From positions 124,001-188,000 of the forward strand of contig CAWFYV010000003.1 of NCBI GenBank assembly GCA_963820185.1: a stretch of 64,000 bases of DNA, given 5' to 3'. Below are positions 54,014 through 62,652 of the stretch, piece after piece. The stretch is from Aquilonibacter sp963820185. Lineage in GTDB: Bacteria; Vulcanimicrobiota; Vulcanimicrobiia; Vulcanimicrobiales; Vulcanimicrobiaceae. The notes beneath the pieces were generated by a model that was not told the origin of the DNA, searched no databases, and saw only the letters and a program-made list of their open reading frames with translations. The position numbers and the translations under genes were made by a program. How positions within the stretch are numbered: the first letter of the stretch is position 1; every line of letters begins with the position of its first letter.

Positions 54014-54357
54014 GCGAAGCCTCCCTTCTTCCACACGTACGCATAGCCGATTGCGAGCACGACCACAAAGACGATCATCTCGAGCAAGCCAAACACGCGT
54101 AGCGCATGCATCTTCACGGCCCACGGATAGAACGAGGCCGCCTCGACGTCAAAGATCACGAAGAGCATTGCGATCAAGTAGAATCGCACCGGAAAGCGTC
54201 CGGAAACCGCTGAAGTCGGCTCGACGCCGCACTCGTAGGCTTCCTGCTTCTGTGGATTCGGCTTTGCTCGGCCGAGAAGCCCAGGCAGGAAGGTAAAGAG
54301 CAAGGCGGCAGCAAGCGCGACGCACAGATAGATCGCAACCGGTCCATACGGATTCAT
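54004..54357 (-). CDS. nuoA: NADH-quinone oxidoreductase subunit A
   Basis: A 117-residue three-helix membrane subunit. EAYECGVEPTSAVSGRFPVR, the conserved loop with the quinone-channel cysteine, and FYLIAMLFVIFDVEAASFYP are diagnostic. It is the first gene of nuoABCDEFGHIJKLMN. A perfect palindrome (54358-54381) directly touches its ATG, leaving no ordinary ribosome binding site between them; GGCAGGG lies on the far side of the palindrome. Confidence 0.96.
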   Translation of the reverse strand: MNPYGPVAIYLCVALAAALLFTFLPGLLGRAKPNPQKQEAYECGVEPTSAVSGRFPVRFYLIAMLFVIFDVEAASFYPWAVKMHALRVFGLLEMIVFVVVLAIGYAYVWKKGGFAWR

Positions 54358-54381
54358 GGCTTGTGATTTTTTTCACAAGCC
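54358..54381. promoter_or_regulatory. CRP/FNR-type operator palindrome at the nuoA start
   Basis: GGCTTGTGA (54358-54366) and TCACAAGCC (54373-54381) are perfect inverted repeats around TTTTTT. The inner TGTGA-N6-TCACA matches the CRP consensus exactly. It could be a DNA site for a CRP/FNR-family regulator acting on nuo or on the divergent gene at 54439, or form a hairpin in the nuo leader that controls the AUG. Confidence 0.6.
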
Positions 54382-54438
54382 CTGCCAATCGCCTTCCCAC
54401 GGAGGCCTGGGCCTTCATCCAATAGTAGGAGAGGGAGC

Positions 54439-54891
54439 ATGCGCAGACTGGTTCTTGGCCTGGTCCTCTTGCTCACGATGGGCGACAGCTGTAACAACGG
54501 CGTCGTCGGCAATCAGGACTACGGGGGCGTCACCGGTCGCGTCCTCGATGCCACCTCGAATCGACCGATCGCGAACGCCATCGTCTCGGTTGGCTCGCTC
54601 TTCGTGGTAACGGCCGACGCCGCGGGCGCCTTCACGCTGCCTCACGTCCCGATCGGCCTACAAGTTGTCACCGCGCGCATGCCCGGCTTCACCACCGACC
54701 AAACGACGTTGCGGGTCCACAAAGACGTTACCGCGCAGGCCGGCTACTTGCGCCTGGTCCCGGTAACGAAACCCGATGCGGTCCCGACGCTCCCGCCGCC
54801 CCCCACGCCGACGCCGGTTGTGACGATAGAACCGACCTATATGCCGCCCGGCGCGTCGACCCCGACCCCATCGCCGTCAGTGAAGCCGTAG
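54439..54891 (+). CDS. Small exported protein with carboxypeptidase-regulatory-like domain
   Basis: A 150-residue protein with an N-terminal hydrophobic signal (MRRLVLGLVLLLTMG) and a cysteine in GDSCNN that might be a weak lipobox. The body is a CarboxypepD_reg-like beta-sandwich: GGVTGRVLDATSNRPIANAI, SLFVVTADAAGAFTLPHVP. A Pro/Thr-rich tail (TLPPPPTPTPV) follows. GGAGAGGGAGC precedes the ATG. It is divergent from nuoA and overlaps the convergent antiporter gene by 15 bp. A surface or envelope-anchoring role is likely; no enzymatic activity is expected. Confidence 0.75.
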   Translation: MRRLVLGLVLLLTMGDSCNNGVVGNQDYGGVTGRVLDATSNRPIANAIVSVGSLFVVTADAAGAFTLPHVPIGLQVVTARMPGFTTDQTTLRVHKDVTAQAGYLRLVPVTKPDAVPTLPPPPTPTPVVTIEPTYMPPGASTPTPSPSVKP

Positions 54892-56469
54892 TCCGGCCAA
54901 GTCCAGATCGTATTCGATCGTCTGGTAGACGTCGTCGGGAATCTCACCCCCGCGGCGTAAGCGCGCGATCTCGCGCCGCTCGGCATCGAGCGCGGCCAGC
55001 TCGAGACGGCGGTCCGACTCGCGCTCGTCTTCCGCGTCGCGTTCTCCCTCTTTTTCGTCGGCATGTCCCTGCAGATGCGCGATGCGACGCTCGTACTCGC
55101 CGAGAAGGCGCCCAGCGGCTTCCATTTCACCCGGTGTCTGCAGCGTATCTTCGATCGAGCGCAGATAGCGCAGACCCTCTTCCAGCGCTTTCACGCGGAT
55201 CGCGATCTCTTGGCCTTGACGCGCATCGGTCTCACTGATACCGAGCCACGCGATGAGCGGCGCGAGCGTCGTGCCGTGCAACAGCAGCGTCACGACGATC
55301 ACGCAGAGCGTGATGAAGATGATCTCCGAGCGTCCGGCGAGCGGCGCGCCGTCCCGGTCGGTATACGGCAGCGCCAGCGCCGCAGCGAGCGAGACAATCC
55401 CGCGCATGCCGCTCCAGCTGACTAAAAGCAACCCTTGCCACGACGGCAGCGGATCGTGCTTTGCAACACCGGGGATCTTGCGCCGCAACGGTGCGACCAC
55501 GAAAATCCACGCGATCCGCACGACGATCACCACCACGCTCACGACGATCGCGAACCAGATGTAGCGTCCAATCGACGGCGCGAGCGAGCGCACGAGACTC
55601 GGCAAGATCAAGCCGATGAGCAGAAAGACGAGCCCATTGAGCAAGAGGAGCATGACGTTCCACACGCCGGCCGCGGTGACGCGACCCTCGGACGTAAAGA
55701 TGATCAGCGAACGCCGGCTCGCATAGACGCCGGCGGTCACTGCCGAGAGCACGCCCGACACACCGACGGCATCGGCCGAAAGATACGCGGCATACGGCGC
55801 GAGCAGCCCGACGACGTTGGCGACGGCTGCATCTTCAACGTCGAAACGCGCGAGCAGACGAAGCAGCAGCTCGAGGACGATACCGACGACGAGGCCGAAC
55901 CCGATGCCGCCGACGACATTCAGGATGAACGCGCCCGACGCGTGCGCCAACGAGAACGTTCCGGTCACCGCCGCAGCAAGGGCAAAACGATACAGCACGA
56001 GCGCCGTGCCGTCGTTGACGAGTGCTTCACCGGTTATGATCGCGGCGAGGCGCCGCGGCACCGCCATGCTCACAAGAATCGCCTCGGCTGCCACGGCGTC
56101 CGGTGGAGAGACGATCGCACCCAGCACAAAAGCCATCGCCCAATCGAAACCCGCGAACTGATGGGCGAGCACCGCGACAACGACCGTGGTAAAGATCACG
56201 AGGCCGACGGCAAGCGTCGAGATCGCACCGATGTTCCGTTTGAACTCCTGCCAATCTGTGGTCCATCCGCCGCCGAAGAGCAACGGTGGCAACACAACAG
56301 TAAAGAGCAGTTGCGGATCGACGTGCGGTGTCGGGATGCCCGGAATGAAAGCGACTGCAAGTCCGATGACGACAAACGCGATCGGATTTGGAATACGCAG
56401 CTTCCGCGCAACGATCGCCGACACGATGACGCCGCCGAAAAGTGCGACGAGTAGGAGCGCTGAGCTCAC
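54877..56469 (-). CDS. CPA1-family Na+/H+ antiporter
   Basis: A 530-residue inner-membrane protein with about twelve helices. VLPPLLFGGGWTTDWQEFKR, VLGAIVSPPDAVAAEAIL and ITGEALVNDGTALVLYRFAL contain the acidic ion-binding residues of CPA1 exchangers, and LLVSWSGMRGIVSLAAALAL is the later conserved helix. A cytoplasmic tail of about 110 residues rich in Glu/Arg coiled-coil (EGERDAEDERESDRRLELAA) follows. It exports Na+ (or K+) for H+ and helps pH and salt balance. The start is GTG at 56469, immediately after the cobU stop. Confidence 0.92.
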   Translation of the reverse strand: MSSALLLVALFGGVIVSAIVARKLRIPNPIAFVVIGLAVAFIPGIPTPHVDPQLLFTVVLPPLLFGGGWTTDWQEFKRNIGAISTLAVGLVIFTTVVVAVLAHQFAGFDWAMAFVLGAIVSPPDAVAAEAILVSMAVPRRLAAIITGEALVNDGTALVLYRFALAAAVTGTFSLAHASGAFILNVVGGIGFGLVVGIVLELLLRLLARFDVEDAAVANVVGLLAPYAAYLSADAVGVSGVLSAVTAGVYASRRSLIIFTSEGRVTAAGVWNVMLLLLNGLVFLLIGLILPSLVRSLAPSIGRYIWFAIVVSVVVIVVRIAWIFVVAPLRRKIPGVAKHDPLPSWQGLLLVSWSGMRGIVSLAAALALPYTDRDGAPLAGRSEIIFITLCVIVVTLLLHGTTLAPLIAWLGISETDARQGQEIAIRVKALEEGLRYLRSIEDTLQTPGEMEAAGRLLGEYERRIAHLQGHADEKEGERDAEDERESDRRLELAALDAERREIARLRRGGEIPDDVYQTIEYDLDLAGLRLH

Positions 56470-57045
56470 TTAGAACGTCGAGCCGAGCGCGCGCAGATCG
56501 AGTGCGAAGCCGCAGACCACCAGGAACACGGCTTCGGCTCCGGCAGCAAGACGCTGCTTCATGCGGCCGAGCACATCGCGAAAGAGTCGCGCCGACGCCG
56601 CGACTGGGACGATGTCCCAGCCGACCTCCTCGGCGACGACGACCACTTGCGCGCGGGATTCGAGCATCGCCTGTGCAAGGCCGGCCGCCTCTTCATCCAT
56701 CTGCGTCTCGAACGCCGCGAAATCGCGTTCGAGCACGTCGATGTGCGTTGCAATACGCGCGGCAAGCCACGTGCCGAGCGCATCGACCACGATGCACTGC
56801 TCCGGAAGGCCTTCGCGAAAGAGTGCAATCAACGCATCGTGTCCAAGCGAGGCGCTCTCGATCGCATCCCATGCCGGCGGCCGATCGTGGACATGGCGCG
56901 TAAGCCGTGAATCCCACTCGCCGTCGCTCCCATCGCGCATCGCGGTCGCAACGTAGCTTACGCGCCGGCCCGACGCCTGCGCAATCTCGATCACGTAGCG
57001 GCTCTTGCCCGAGCGCACCGGGCCGGTAACAAGCGTCACGCCCAT
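56470..57045 (-). CDS. cobU: Adenosylcobinamide kinase / adenosylcobinamide-phosphate guanylyltransferase
   Basis: A 191-residue bifunctional enzyme of cobalamin assembly and cobinamide salvage. P-loop TGPVRSGKS at 7-15, the RHVHDRPPAWD loop containing the guanylylated histidine, VVDALGTWLA and EEVGWDIVP are the family motifs. A GTG at 57063 could add six residues. It fits the B12 import genes farther along. The stop abuts the antiporter start. Length is slightly above the usual 175-185. Confidence 0.92.
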   Translation of the reverse strand: MGVTLVTGPVRSGKSRYVIEIAQASGRRVSYVATAMRDGSDGEWDSRLTRHVHDRPPAWDAIESASLGHDALIALFREGLPEQCIVVDALGTWLAARIATHIDVLERDFAAFETQMDEEAAGLAQAMLESRAQVVVVAEEVGWDIVPVAASARLFRDVLGRMKQRLAAGAEAVFLVVCGFALDLRALGSTF

Positions 57046-57085
57046 GCAGCAAGCGTTCTCCACCTCATAGGTGAATCATGCGTAG

Positions 57086-58117
57086 ATGCTGGCGCGCACC
57101 GTCCTTGTGATTCTCGGGATACTGCTGGTTACAATCGCGCTGAACGACCTCTTTCAGTCGGTGGTCGTCCCGCGCGCCGTCGGCCGGCGTTTTCGGCCGA
57201 GTTTCTACCAAGCCCGCGCGCTGTGGTGGTTGTGGCCACGCATTGCCCCAACTGTTCGTTCGGGCAACGTCTATCGGCGTGAGAACTTTCTGGCGATCTT
57301 CGCCCCCTTCAATCTGGTTCTCAACCTCGTCACGTGGTCGCTGCTGGTCTTACTCGGCTACGGCACGATTTTCTTTGCCTTACGCGAGCAGATGCATCCG
57401 AATATCGACACGCTCGGGGAAGCGCTGTACTTCGCCGGCACGTCGTTTTTTACGATCGGCTTTGGCGATTACTTCGGTACGAGCGGCCTGACGCGCATGT
57501 TCTCGCTTGCCGCCGGAGCCTGCGGCTTCGGCATCATCTCGATAACCACGGCCTACGTGTTTGCGATCTTCGGTGCCTTTCAAAGCCGCGAGCAATTCGT
57601 CGTTTCGATCGCCGCGCGCGCCGGGGCGCCGCCGAGCGGCGTGGGTCTTTTGACCATCGCTGCCGACGCGAACATCATCAAAGACCTCCCCTCGCTGATG
57701 CGTGGCGGAGAGATGTGGTGCGCATCGGTTATGGAGACGCATCTCGCCTATCCGATCTTGGCGTACTTCCGCTCGAGTCACGACGAGCAGTCGTGGGTTG
57801 GAACCCTCGGAACGCTGCTCGATGCCGCGACGTTGCTGCTAACGACCGTGCGAGCCGACGTCGGCGAGGCACGCATTCTCTATAACATCGCGCGCCACGC
57901 AACCCGCGACCTCGGGGTCTATTTCGGACTGGATGACGAGGCGCCCAGCGATCCCGCAATCACGCGCGAGCAATTCGATGCAGCGTGCCGCAAGCTCGAA
58001 GCAGCGGGCCTCGAATTACACGATCTCGACGCAGCTTGGGCTGATTTCACGAAACTCCGCGCAACATACGCCTACTATCTCAACGGCCTTGCCGCGTACT
58101 TTTACATGCCGCTTTAA
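57086..58117 (+). CDS. Two-helix potassium channel family protein
   Basis: A 343-residue membrane protein with one N-terminal hydrophobic helix followed, after a basic loop, by an outer helix (LVLNLVTWSLLVLLGYG), a pore loop with filter SFFTIGFGDYFG (TIGFGD at 123-128), and an inner helix (GACGFGIISITTAYVFAIFG). The TxGFGD filter is that of K+-selective channels of the ion-transport-2 type. A soluble C-terminal region of about 190 residues has no TrkA-type Rossmann motif that I can see, so its gating signal is unknown. Confidence 0.85.
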   Translation: MLARTVLVILGILLVTIALNDLFQSVVVPRAVGRRFRPSFYQARALWWLWPRIAPTVRSGNVYRRENFLAIFAPFNLVLNLVTWSLLVLLGYGTIFFALREQMHPNIDTLGEALYFAGTSFFTIGFGDYFGTSGLTRMFSLAAGACGFGIISITTAYVFAIFGAFQSREQFVVSIAARAGAPPSGVGLLTIAADANIIKDLPSLMRGGEMWCASVMETHLAYPILAYFRSSHDEQSWVGTLGTLLDAATLLLTTVRADVGEARILYNIARHATRDLGVYFGLDDEAPSDPAITREQFDAACRKLEAAGLELHDLDAAWADFTKLRATYAYYLNGLAAYFYMPL

Positions 58118-58809
58118 AAGCCGTGCGCGCGGTCGATCTTGTGCAGAAAGTGCAGTACGTCGCCGAGCGGAACCGCGAATCCGATCGAGCGTTCGTCGTC
58201 GAAGCGCGAATCGGCAAGACCGATGATCGCTCCGGAATCGATCAGGAATATCGGGCCGCCGCTCTCGCCCGGCACAATCGGTAGCGTAACCTCGAGAGCG
58301 TCGTTGCGGATCGAGGAGAGGCGTCCCGTGCTGAGCGAGGTTGCAAGCCCCAGTTGCTCGTCTTCGAACTCATCCGGAATCGGATAGCCGAGCAAACCGA
58401 CGTCGCGACCGATCTGATCGCCGAGCGGAATTGGAGTTCCGAGATGCTGTACGGGCAAATTCGCGCGCGGCGTGCGCAACAGCGCGACGTCAGTGTCGTT
58501 GTTCACTGCAACCACGCGCGCCGGTACCTTCGTGCGATTGCCGATTGTCACGTGCAGGTCCCACGCATCCTCGACGACGTGTGCGACGGTGAGGATGTCG
58601 CTTCCCCACGCGCCGGACGCGACGATCAGGCCGGTGCCGTAGGCCTCGTCGTACCCATTCTTCTTCTTCTTCTCCGGCGGAATGCGCATGGTGATCAGCA
58701 CGACCGATGGTTTCATCGCGCGCACGAGCGACACGAAACGATCGTCCGGGTAGTCCGTCGTGCAGGCGCTCAAGAACCCCAGGAGTACAGCAGCGGCAAT
58801 TACGCGCAC
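58114..58809 (-). CDS. Trypsin-like serine protease lipoprotein (DegP-like, no PDZ)
   Basis: A 231-residue lipoprotein. The lipobox GFLSAC puts the acylated cysteine at residue 16. The catalytic triad is present: His77 in LTVAHVV, Asp107 in NNDTDVALL and Ser183 in PGESGGPIF. There is no PDZ domain, so it is a minimal periplasmic protease anchored in a membrane, perhaps for quality control. The start is GTG 58809, overlapping the end of hflX by ten bases. Confidence 0.88.
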   Translation of the reverse strand: MRVIAAAVLLGFLSACTTDYPDDRFVSLVRAMKPSVVLITMRIPPEKKKKNGYDEAYGTGLIVASGAWGSDILTVAHVVEDAWDLHVTIGNRTKVPARVVAVNNDTDVALLRTPRANLPVQHLGTPIPLGDQIGRDVGLLGYPIPDEFEDEQLGLATSLSTGRLSSIRNDALEVTLPIVPGESGGPIFLIDSGAIIGLADSRFDDERSIGFAVPLGDVLHFLHKIDRAHGF

Positions 58810-59840
58810 TCGGCAATCCTCGTCCGTAAACCCTCGAGGCCGAATCCGGTTCGCGCGCTTACCTCGATGAATCCATCGTGATGCACGTTCGCGGCCGCAT
58901 CAATCTTGTTGAACACCAGTAAACGAGGCTTTGCATCGAGTTCCAAGTCATGGAGCTGGGCCTCGACCGCAGCTTGCTGCCGCGGCCAGTCGGGGTTGGA
59001 AGCATCGAGCACGTGCACGAGCAGATCCGCTTCGCGCAACTCTTCGAGCGTCGCCCGAAATGCACTGACCAGATCCTTGGGCAGATCGGTAATGAAGCCG
59101 ACGGTGTCGGCAACGCGCACGTATTCACCCGGCTGCAGGTAGACGCGCCGAATCGTTGGGTCCAGCGTTGCAAAGGGTTGATCGGCGACCAGCACGTCGC
59201 TGCGTGCAAGGGCATTGAGCAGCGAAGACTTGCCGACATTGGTATAGCCGACCAGCGCGACGAGCGGTTCGCGATGCGGTGCGCTGCGCCGCGTGCCCCG
59301 CTGACGGCGCACGTCTTCGAGCTGGCGTCGCAACACGCTAATACGGGTTTGGATGCGGCGGCGGTCGACCTCGAGTTTGGTTTCGCCGGGACCACGCGTG
59401 CCAATGCCACCGCCCAAGCGCGAGAGATCGGCGCCGACCCCAATTAGGTTCGATTGCCGATAGCGTAGCTGCGCGAGTTCAACTTGCAACTTGCCTTCGC
59501 GGCTCCGTGCGTGGCGCGCAAACACGTCGAGGATCAGCATCGTACGATCGACGATCGGCACGGGAATCACTTTTTCTAGGTTTTTGCGTTGGCGTGGACG
59601 CAGATCGTTGAGCACGAGCACGAGCGCGGCGCTATGCTCTTTGACCAGCTCGGCGATTTCACGGGCCTTGCCGCTGCCCACGAGCGTCGCCGGATCGACG
59701 TGCTCGCGCTTCTGTACCACGCGCGCAACGATCTGCGCGCCGGCAGCTTCTGCTAGCGCTTCGAGTTCGACGAGTTCGGGTTCGAGTGGTCGCTGCGGGT
59801 CGTTGGTGTCGACAGCGACGACAATCGTTCGATGAGCCAG
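58800..59840 (-). CDS. hflX: Ribosome-associated GTPase HflX
   Basis: HflX splits or rescues stalled ribosomes. REHVDPATLVGSGKAREIAE, QVELAQLRYRQSNLIG, GGIGTRGPGETKLEVDRR, then G1 GYTNVGKSSL, G3 DTVGFI and G4 NKID are intact. The N-terminal HflX domain continues upstream of a GTG at 59720 as TIVVAVDTNDP...AAGAQIVARVV, without any ATG, GTG or TTG. I place the start at CTG 59840, which has GAGGG six bases upstream, giving 346 residues; a downstream GTG start would remove about 40 residues of the domain. With CTG it overlaps the btuF-like gene by 88 bp. Confidence 0.85.
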   Translation of the reverse strand: MAHRTIVVAVDTNDPQRPLEPELVELEALAEAAGAQIVARVVQKREHVDPATLVGSGKAREIAELVKEHSAALVLVLNDLRPRQRKNLEKVIPVPIVDRTMLILDVFARHARSREGKLQVELAQLRYRQSNLIGVGADLSRLGGGIGTRGPGETKLEVDRRRIQTRISVLRRQLEDVRRQRGTRRSAPHREPLVALVGYTNVGKSSLLNALARSDVLVADQPFATLDPTIRRVYLQPGEYVRVADTVGFITDLPKDLVSAFRATLEELREADLLVHVLDASNPDWPRQQAAVEAQLHDLELDAKPRLLVFNKIDAAANVHHDGFIEVSARTGFGLEGLRTRIAECA

Positions 59841-60589
59841 CGGAGTCCCTCGTTGTAGTTCGGCCCCGGGCGAAAGAGCGCGTTGTCAATGCGGGGGTCG
59901 GTGATGACGAATACGTGACCTTCGCGCACGGCGCGCAAGCTCCGCCACGGCTCGCGCGTCGTTACGCTGTTAAGATCGGTATCGTGGCCGGCAACGATCG
60001 CGTCAGGCTGCGCGCGCACGAGCGCCTCTTCGCTATATTCCGCCCAAGCCGCGTGCAGATCGCTTGCCGCGTCGAGCGCACCCGCAAGTGCGAGCAAGTG
60101 TCCGATGTAGGAGCCTGGGCCAACGGTCCAGATCGGCCCCGTGCCCAGCGCAACAAAAACCGACGGATGGAATGCGCGGTGCGGAACGCTCGCGGTTAAA
60201 CGTGCGGTCTCGCGCTGCAGACGCGCAATCTCGGCCCGCGCCTGCGCGCGGTGACCGGTTACGTCACCGAGCGTGCGCAGGTCGCGAAAGATGTCGTCGA
60301 AGCTGTCGTCGGGGATCAGCACAACGCGAATTCCCGCGCGTTGCAGCGGAGCGACCAAGCTCGCTTGCGACGGAATGCCGGCGACCACGTCGGGATGCAG
60401 TGCAATGATCCGCTCGGTATCGATGCCTGTGAAATCTCCAACGACCGGCAACGCAGCCGCATTCGGCACGTCGTCCGAGAACTTCGAGACGCCGACGAGT
60501 TCTGCGCGCGCACCGATCGCAACGACGTCCTCGGCGAACGACGGCATGAGAGTCACGATACGCAACGCGAGCAGCAGGTGCAACAGCAT
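59753..60589 (-). CDS. btuF: Cobalamin/iron-siderophore-type ABC substrate-binding protein (BtuF-like)
   Basis: A 278-residue periplasmic-binding-protein fold. LRIVTLMPSFAEDVVAIGA is the standard opening of BtuF-type proteins, followed by HPDVVAGIPSQASLVAPLQR and a C-terminal REPWRSLRAVREGHVFVI and FRPGPNYNEGLRWL. The N-terminal hydrophobic segment (MLLHLLLAL) is short for a signal peptide. Start ATG 60589 follows AAGGGG; GTG 60598 is possible. It is divergent from the riboswitch-controlled btuB-btuC-btuD set and should deliver cobalamin to BtuCD. The last 20 residues, Ser/Asn-rich, overlap the hflX start region. Confidence 0.87.
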   Translation of the reverse strand: MLLHLLLALRIVTLMPSFAEDVVAIGARAELVGVSKFSDDVPNAAALPVVGDFTGIDTERIIALHPDVVAGIPSQASLVAPLQRAGIRVVLIPDDSFDDIFRDLRTLGDVTGHRAQARAEIARLQRETARLTASVPHRAFHPSVFVALGTGPIWTVGPGSYIGHLLALAGALDAASDLHAAWAEYSEEALVRAQPDAIVAGHDTDLNSVTTREPWRSLRAVREGHVFVITDPRIDNALFRPGPNYNEGLRWLIERLSSLSTPTTRSDHSNPNSSNSKR

Positions 60590-60644
60590 GGCGTCCACCC
60601 CTTCGCGGCAGGTAATGGCGCGTGCCTCTCATAACTACGCGATC

Positions 60645-60735
60645 CTTCAGGTTTGCACGCGGGGAAGCCGGTGAGATGCCGGCACGGTCGCGCCACTGTA
60701 TGCGGGAAACCGCGAGTCAGGATACCGTCGCAAGC
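60645..60735 (+). ncRNA. Cobalamin riboswitch
   Basis: The conserved B12-aptamer landmarks are in order: GGGGAAGCCGGTGAGATGCC with GGCACGGTCGCGCCACTGTA after it (60661-60700), a GCGGGAAACCGC hairpin (60702-60713), and the B12-box variant GAGTCAGGATACC (60714-60726). It lies 44 bases before the btuB start; the ribosome binding site AAGGA (60765-60769) is preceded by CCTCCT (60750-60755), which may sequester it. Adenosylcobalamin binding should reduce btuB translation. Confidence 0.92.
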
Positions 60736-60778
60736 CATAGCAGCATCAACCTCCTCGCATGAAGGAAGGACTGCCATC

Positions 60779-62635
60779 ATGGCGCTACTTGCCGCGCTGC
60801 GCGTGCTCGCCGCAGCCGTCATCCCACTCTCTCCGTCGCCTTCGCCCACACCGTCGACCGCGCCGCCGGAGATCGCGCACGTCGTTACCTCGGATCGTTC
60901 CGACGAGACGCTGCGCAACAGCGTGCGCACGACCTACGTCGTGACCGCCGCGGATATTGCACGCTTCGGCTATCGCAGCGTCGCCGACGCGCTGGCAAAC
61001 GTACCCGGCGTGCAAATCTCAAGCTACGGTACGATCGGCAACCAAGTCGACTATGGCATTCGCGGCACGAGTTCCGCCCAAACGCTCGTACTCGTCGATG
61101 GTGAACCCGCGCCCGGCGGCCTGAGTAATTCCGTCGAGCTCGGCACACTTTCAACCGCAGGGGTCGCCCGCATTGAAGTCGTCGAAGGCGGCGGATCGAC
61201 ACTCTACGGCACGGGCGCGATCGGCGGCATCATCAACGTCATCACCGACGGCCGCACGCCGTCCAGCGTGACGCTGCGTTACGGCAGCTTCGACGATGCA
61301 GAGTTGCACGCACAGGGCGTGGGATTCACGTTCGACCGGATCGTCGCGACCAACGCATACGCGCTTCCCTCCAGTGAGACGGCCGGCGTCCCCAATCCGA
61401 TCACCCGCAACAGCCCTTACCAAAGCACGACTGCACGCTACGGCTTCGACCAGGCCCTCGGCGCATTCAACGTCTCGTTTCGCGCATCGCTCGAAAGCGA
61501 CGGCATCGGGGTCGACGGCGTCTTTCCCAACTTCTCGCCGACGAGCTACGAGAACGACGTCAATGAGGACGGCGTGCTCACGTTTGCGCTACGTCGCACG
61601 CATTCCAACGCGAGCCTGAGCGTTAACGGCACGCATCAACAGATCGCTTTTAACTGCGACATGACAACCGACGCGAACTGCTTTCAGGCAACGCAGTCGC
61701 TCGACACCGAGTCGCGAACCGGCGTGAGCCTGCGCGATGTCGTCACGGGTGCGAACGAGCGTACGATCTACGGAGCCGACTTTTCGCGCGGCACCGTGCG
61801 CAGCGACGACGGCAACGGCGACATCGCCACCAATCCGCTCTCGCAAAGCGCCGGCTACGTGCAACAGACCTGGATCGGCACGCGCAATGAGTTTTATGCT
61901 GGTCTGCGCGGCGAACGCGACGGTTCGCTCGGCGGCGAGTTCTCACCCTCGCTCGGCGCGCGCTTCACGCTTTCGAATGCACTCATGCTCAAGGTCAACG
62001 CCGCGACCGCATTTCGCGCGCCCAACGCGTCCGAACTCTACTTTCCCAACTACGGCAATCCGAACTTGCAACCCGAACGCGCCAAGGTGGGTGACGCGAC
62101 CTTTACCGACACTCGCATCCTCGGTGGCACGTCGCTCGGCTGGTTTGACAACGACACGCGCGAGCTGATCGTCGCCGACCCGAATAACAACTATACTCCC
62201 GAGAATGTCGATCACGCGCACATCGAGGGCTTGACCTTCGAGACGAAGACGCTGCCGTTGCACGGGATTAGCGCAACGCTCAATGCGACCGATCTGTACC
62301 TCGCACAAAATCTCGACGCGCAAACGCGCTTGCCGAACGACCCGGTGTTCACCGTCTATCTTGGCCTCGCGTATCGCGGCGCAGCGCGCGCATTGCTGAG
62401 CGATGCCGGGATCAGCGAGCGCGCGGTCGGCGCGCGCGGCGCGGTCGATCCAACACAGCCGCTCTTCTCGCAACCCGTTCCGTACAGCGATCTGAGTGCA
62501 TACGCGAGTCTGCGCATCGCACCGAAACTGCTGCTCACGCTGCGCGGCTACAACCTGGGCAACGAACGCTATGCCGAGGTGAGCGGTTACCCCATGCCTG
62601 GCCGCACGTTTGCCGTGGAGTTAACTGCACGCTAG
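60779..62635 (+). CDS. btuB: TonB-dependent cobalamin receptor, BtuB-like
   Basis: A 618-residue outer-membrane receptor for cobalamins or cobinamides. The start at 60779 has AAGGA eight bases upstream and a signal peptide (MALLAALRVLAAAVIPLS). The plug domain follows: TAADIARFGYRSVADALANV, PGVQISSYGTIGNQVDYGIR, LVLVDGEPAPGG and IEVVEGGGSTLYGTGAIGGI. The barrel ends in PGRTFAVELTAR with an aromatic-rich last strand. A clear TonB box is not obvious in the short region before the plug. Control by the upstream riboswitch fixes the substrate as B12-type. Confidence 0.93.
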   Translation: MALLAALRVLAAAVIPLSPSPSPTPSTAPPEIAHVVTSDRSDETLRNSVRTTYVVTAADIARFGYRSVADALANVPGVQISSYGTIGNQVDYGIRGTSSAQTLVLVDGEPAPGGLSNSVELGTLSTAGVARIEVVEGGGSTLYGTGAIGGIINVITDGRTPSSVTLRYGSFDDAELHAQGVGFTFDRIVATNAYALPSSETAGVPNPITRNSPYQSTTARYGFDQALGAFNVSFRASLESDGIGVDGVFPNFSPTSYENDVNEDGVLTFALRRTHSNASLSVNGTHQQIAFNCDMTTDANCFQATQSLDTESRTGVSLRDVVTGANERTIYGADFSRGTVRSDDGNGDIATNPLSQSAGYVQQTWIGTRNEFYAGLRGERDGSLGGEFSPSLGARFTLSNALMLKVNAATAFRAPNASELYFPNYGNPNLQPERAKVGDATFTDTRILGGTSLGWFDNDTRELIVADPNNNYTPENVDHAHIEGLTFETKTLPLHGISATLNATDLYLAQNLDAQTRLPNDPVFTVYLGLAYRGAARALLSDAGISERAVGARGAVDPTQPLFSQPVPYSDLSAYASLRIAPKLLLTLRGYNLGNERYAEVSGYPMPGRTFAVELTAR

Positions 62636-62652
62636 CCACGAAGGGATGGCGC

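Noticed and set aside
55435..56454. A 339-codon plus-strand frame opposite the Na+/H+ antiporter
   Set aside because: Extreme Arg/Asp/His composition and exact opposition to a recognised membrane protein; a codon-bias shadow.
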